In this document: positions 35,913 to 38,752 of the stretch, in pieces
Position numbering within the stretch: the first letter of the stretch is position 1
Layout of the letters: each line of letters starts with the position of its first letter
Source: Myxococcales bacterium
GTDB lineage: Bacteria; Myxococcota; UBA727; GCA-2721815
NCBI GenBank assembly: GCA_002721815.1
Contig: PBLQ01000069.1
Coordinates: 1 to 38,752 of the forward strand
DNA: 38,752 nucleotides
Reading direction: 5' to 3'
The notes under the pieces: generated by a model
Databases searched by the model: none
Told to the model about the DNA's origin: nothing
What the model saw: only the letters and a program-made list of their open reading frames with translations
Translations under genes and position numbers: made by a program

Positions 35913-37313
35913 TTACAGGGCGCTCTTAAAGACAATCAATAGGTTGATGGTGAGGCAGTAGGCGAACGGTGGAATTACGGTTTGTCCACCTCGGTCCCAC
36001 AGTAGGCCGGGAATTACGCCCATGAAAATCATGTATTGGCCAATCCAAAGGGTCATCCATACACCTTCAAGCCCAACGATGGTTGGGAAACTGAAGTGAT
36101 AAAGCCCAACGAGAAGACTGGTAATGACCACCCCCGCGAATCCGTGACCGGTTGCTCTTGAGAAACAATGATTGAGCAATCCCCAGAAGAAAATAGCGTA
36201 AGCCGCAGCATGGATAAATGCACCCAAAACGTTTAACGAGGTATTGCCCGTGGGGACAAAGTCGCTCGCCAGACCGAGAAAAATCCCCAAGACGATGGCC
36301 ACCGGTGTGGCCATGGGCGGTAAAGTGAGACCAATGTCATCGGCCATCTCTTGTGGGTTTTTTTCATAAATAAAATAATAAAAGATGAATGCTGCGCCGA
36401 TAAGGAGAAATCGACGAATAAGCCAAAACGCGTTGGTGATTTCATATTGTGGTTCTGTCGAGGCCATGCCCATGGGAATGGCAAGGACCCAAGTCAGTAA
36501 AATGACCAACAGACTGCCCACACCAATTTTTATGGCCTTCGAAATATCTTTATCGCCTCTGACGACGCTGGGGCGTGGGCCAGGCGTCGCTTTGCCAGGG
36601 GCATCCTTTTTCGGTGAAACCGTTTTACGAGAGAGTTGTTCTCGCAGGGCCATCACTCTAGGATCTTTTGCGTTGATTTGTTCTGCGCGTACCACTGCTC
36701 CCTTGGCTTGCTCTTTGCGGTTTACATGTAGAGATGCTCTTGCTGTGTACACCTGAAGGTCTAGGGAGGCTGGTGCATCTTCGGCGATTTTCATGAGTCC
36801 TGTAATTGATTCTTTTTGCACCTCAACAGAACCACTACAGAAAACACGCGCCGTATAAAGGGCTGCTTGTGAGTGGGTATCCTCTGGACTTAAAGACACC
36901 ATTCGCTCAGCCAGTGGCAGGGCTTCTTCATATTTTTCAGAATCGAGTAAAGTAGGGACTCTTTCGTCGAGAAACTTGGACTCAAGAATGTTTCGAGCTG
37001 CGATATCGGAAAGGTCAACGCCCATGCTCTGTGCTTGGTTTAATATAAATCGCTGCAAGGGCTGGTTGATGAAATCGTGTATTTCGTTGAGCCGGCCTGG
37101 AAATGAAAGCCGGTAAGGATGAGACTCAGGCAAAGTGGCAATGCACGCGAGAACCTCTTTTTTTAAACTTTGCAGCGACGCGTGAATCTCTGAAAGATCA
37201 TAGGTCGGTTGTAGCTGCAAAATCGTAAAAACACTGCTCGCTTTCAGTCGTCGATGGAGTGTTTCAATCTCTTGTTCGCTGCGCGGGGGACTGACCTGTG
37301 TTACTTCATCCAT
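35913..37313 (-). CDS. TPR-like/membrane protein with degenerate CPBP (Abi) domain
   Basis: A 466-residue protein in two parts. The first ~255 residues are soluble and helical, with TPR-like repeats (YEEALPLAERMVSLSPEDTHSQAALYTAR, RKEQAKGAVVRAEQINAKDPRVMALREQL). From about residue 265, eight or so hydrophobic segments form a CPBP-like domain. Normal CPBP proteases have EExxxRG, FxxxH and HxxxN motifs. Here motif 1 reads YAIFFWG (372-378), with both Glu and the Arg missing. Motif 2 is VGLYH with His406 kept, and motif 3 has Cys453 in place of His, with Asn457 kept. It is probably inactive as a glutamic protease. Its start overlaps the exosortase stop by eight bases (ATGGATGA), so the two are coupled. 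Confidence 0.75.
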   Translation of the reverse strand: MDEVTQVSPPRSEQEIETLHRRLKASSVFTILQLQPTYDLSEIHASLQSLKKEVLACIATLPESHPYRLSFPGRLNEIHDFINQPLQRFILNQAQSMGVDLSDIAARNILESKFLDERVPTLLDSEKYEEALPLAERMVSLSPEDTHSQAALYTARVFCSGSVEVQKESITGLMKIAEDAPASLDLQVYTARASLHVNRKEQAKGAVVRAEQINAKDPRVMALREQLSRKTVSPKKDAPGKATPGPRPSVVRGDKDISKAIKIGVGSLLVILLTWVLAIPMGMASTEPQYEITNAFWLIRRFLLIGAAFIFYYFIYEKNPQEMADDIGLTLPPMATPVAIVLGIFLGLASDFVPTGNTSLNVLGAFIHAAAYAIFFWGLLNHCFSRATGHGFAGVVITSLLVGLYHFSFPTIVGLEGVWMTLWIGQYMIFMGVIPGLLWDRGGQTVIPPFAYCLTINLLIVFKSAL

Positions 37314-38319
37314 TGGGAGCCCTCAATGGTGAGCGGTAGTGCGTCCCCAACCACAGGACAACGCCCATGCCCGTATAGGTCATGAACGCAATGAGCAGGC
37401 CGGTCGTATCGTGAAGAGTAACAAAATTAAATTCGGGAAAGTAGTGGCCCACCCAAGAGACGATAATGATTCTGAACCAGTTGAGCGACAAGGCGAGGAC
37501 CATCATGCAGATCCAAAGGCCGACCTGTTTGCGCTGGGGCGCGAAGGAATAAGTCAAAAACCAAGCCAGGGCTGAGGTCGATGCAATGACATTTAAGCCA
37601 ACACAAGCTTGGGTCACATGAATGGTCGTGGACAAACCGTGTATGGTGGTTCCGTCTGCCCAGGCAGGTGTTCCCAGCAATCGGAGTCCCCATGCGGCAG
37701 TATTGGCAGCAATCGCTTGCGATGCTTCATTCACCGGAAACCAAAATGGCTGGCTCGCGAAGCATACGAGGATGACCACCAGTCCGAACAGTAGTTTCTG
37801 TGGGCGTGAGGTGTCGAACTGAAGCAGCAGCGCTAAAACCGCTAGGCCGACCATGGGCGCAAAGGAGATGGGCAGGACAAAACCCAAAACCAGTGCGAAC
37901 AGCGTGAAGAAAACGCAGGGGGCAGCCGAGGGTTTTCGGCCGTTTGTTTTCAAACACAATCCGATGACCGGGACGGTGAACAAAAGGGCGTGAGTGCCCT
38001 CCAGCCAGCCCAACAAAAAACCACTGCAAACCAGCGAAAAGATGAGCATCGCTGGCAGGACTCTTCGGACGATATCTTTTTTTAACCACATGGAGAAAAG
38101 CACACCAAAACTCAGGAATAACGCACCGAAAGGGGCTGGTACCCCGCCAGAGTGTGAGCCTCCGCCCGGTCCGCTACCGGTGCCCGGCTCTGCTGCCCCC
38201 GGGACGCCCCATGCGCCCACGTCGGTTGCGAACAAGAGGAGCGCAGCACATCCCCACAAACACAAGACCGGGTTTAAAGGAGGGAATACTGGGATTGAAC
38301 TGTTGAGACGCGCCTTCAT
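37306..38319 (-). CDS. Exosortase/archaeosortase-family protein with N-terminal sorting-signal-like segment
   Basis: Exosortases are membrane cysteine transpeptidases that cut and attach proteins with PEP-CTERM-like tails. The ~337 residues contain the catalytic triad pattern: Cys239 in TQACVGLN, Arg283 in LNWFRI, His303 in FVTLHDTTG, embedded in about ten hydrophobic segments. Unusual is the N-terminus. A signal-like helix (18-36) is followed by a Gly-rich linker (38-59), then VPAPFGALFLSFGVLFSMWLKK (60-81): VPxP, a hydrophobic helix and a basic end, the layout of a PEP-CTERM sorting signal. The ATG at 38319 follows AAAGGA; an in-frame ATG at 38358 adds 13 residues. The CPBP-like gene overlaps its end. 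Confidence 0.85.
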   Translation of the reverse strand: MKARLNSSIPVFPPLNPVLCLWGCAALLLFATDVGAWGVPGAAEPGTGSGPGGGSHSGGVPAPFGALFLSFGVLFSMWLKKDIVRRVLPAMLIFSLVCSGFLLGWLEGTHALLFTVPVIGLCLKTNGRKPSAAPCVFFTLFALVLGFVLPISFAPMVGLAVLALLLQFDTSRPQKLLFGLVVILVCFASQPFWFPVNEASQAIAANTAAWGLRLLGTPAWADGTTIHGLSTTIHVTQACVGLNVIASTSALAWFLTYSFAPQRKQVGLWICMMVLALSLNWFRIIIVSWVGHYFPEFNFVTLHDTTGLLIAFMTYTGMGVVLWLGTHYRSPLRAPNG

Positions 38320-38493
38320 GCAGGAGTCCTTTGGTGGTGACCGGACCAGACTACTCATTGGTGGGTGGGGCGGTCAACTTTTGAATGATAGAACCGGTAG
38401 CCTCATTTTGACGTAGGGAGCCCTGCGACTGAAAGGCAGTTCCAAGGCGAAGAAAAGCGGCGTTTTGTCCGACCTGTAGGTGTAGGGTCGCAA

Positions 38494-38752
38494 TCAGGCC
38501 TTAGATTTGCGGGCGTAAAAAGTTAGGATACCCATGAGCGCATAAGTTCCAAAGGCAACGAACCATCCAAGGGTATCGTGAAACTGATTGAGATGAGCAC
38601 TCAGAGACAGGTGCCCGACGCCACTAATAAGGATGATGCGTCCCAGGTTCAGTCCGATTCCTACCCCCGTGAGCATCAAGAAAAGTCGGCCCTGCTTTTT
38701 GGGTTCGCCAAACATGACAGTCAGGAAAGCGCTCAGCGCAACGAGGTTGGCG
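38494..38752 (-). CDS. Second exosortase-family protein (C-terminal part, cut by window edge)
   Basis: Only the last ~86 residues lie in the window; the gene runs off the right end. The sequence ends with the exosortase pattern GIGLNLGRIILISGVGHLSL, then QFHDTLGWFVAFGTYALMGI, and a basic tail ARKSKA. Arg and His match the two downstream active-site positions, and the expected catalytic Cys would lie just outside the window. The frame is open to the edge without a start, so the internal ATG at 38715 is not the true start. It is upstream of the complete exosortase on the same strand, with a 174-base gap. Confidence 0.75.
   Translation of the reverse strand, partial: ANLVALSAFLTVMFGEPKKQGRLFLMLTGVGIGLNLGRIILISGVGHLSLSAHLNQFHDTLGWFVAFGTYALMGILTFYARKSKA

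Noticed and set aside
38494-38715. Short 73-residue protein starting at ATG 38715
   Set aside because: The frame stays open to the window edge and the sequence upstream continues a membrane helix, so it is the end of a longer exosortase gene.

Overview
This window looks like a chromosomal core segment of a Myxococcota- or Bradymonadota-like bacterium (former Deltaproteobacteria). That placement is an inference. It rests on an infC gene whose best start codon is AUC, a membrane Ser/Thr kinase, zinc-ribbon/PEGA/TPR proteins, a von Willebrand A lipoprotein next to very Cys-rich lipoproteins, a mevalonate-pathway pair, a myxobacterial-style thrS-infC-rpmI-rplT-pheS-pheT-ihfA-merR cluster, and exosortase genes. 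I see no insertion sequence, integrase, CRISPR array or phage gene.

Layout. 1-3.9 kb: the 5' part of malate dehydrogenase (minus strand, cut by the window edge), then a stand-alone LeuA-type regulatory domain protein, a PEGA-like protein, an Ig-like lipoprotein and an unrecognised exported protein. 4.0-7.8 kb: guaB, a class II HMG-CoA reductase and mevalonate kinase. 7.8-9.6 kb: a small lipoprotein, a double zinc-ribbon protein and an enoyl-CoA hydratase-family protein. 9.6-18.2 kb: tRNA-Val(GAC), then the translation cluster, with several hairpins and terminators that suggest segmented control. 18.2-24 kb: recG, a zinc-ribbon/PEGA protein divergent from a Ser/Thr kinase, and greA. 24-29.5 kb: a rhomboid protease, a Gly-rich exported protein, maf-yggS-proC-divIVA and a glycerophosphodiester phosphodiesterase. 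29.5-32 kb: a DEAD-box RNA helicase with an overlapping unknown gene. 32-36 kb: a VWA lipoprotein followed by two paralogous Cys-rich lipoproteins. 35.9-38.75 kb (minus strand): a multi-domain membrane protein with a degenerate CPBP (Abi) protease domain, a complete exosortase, and the C-terminal part of a second exosortase running off the window.

The most unusual region is this last block. The complete exosortase starts with a signal-peptide-like helix, a Gly-rich linker and a segment that resembles a sorting signal (VPAP, a hydrophobic helix, then KK), as if a small substrate were fused to its own sorting enzyme. Its overlapping partner has a CPBP-like membrane domain that lacks the catalytic Glu pair. 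Together with the second exosortase this could be an undescribed variant of the exosortase/CPBP sorting systems. I found no C-terminal sorting signal on any other protein in the window, so its substrates, if separate, lie elsewhere.
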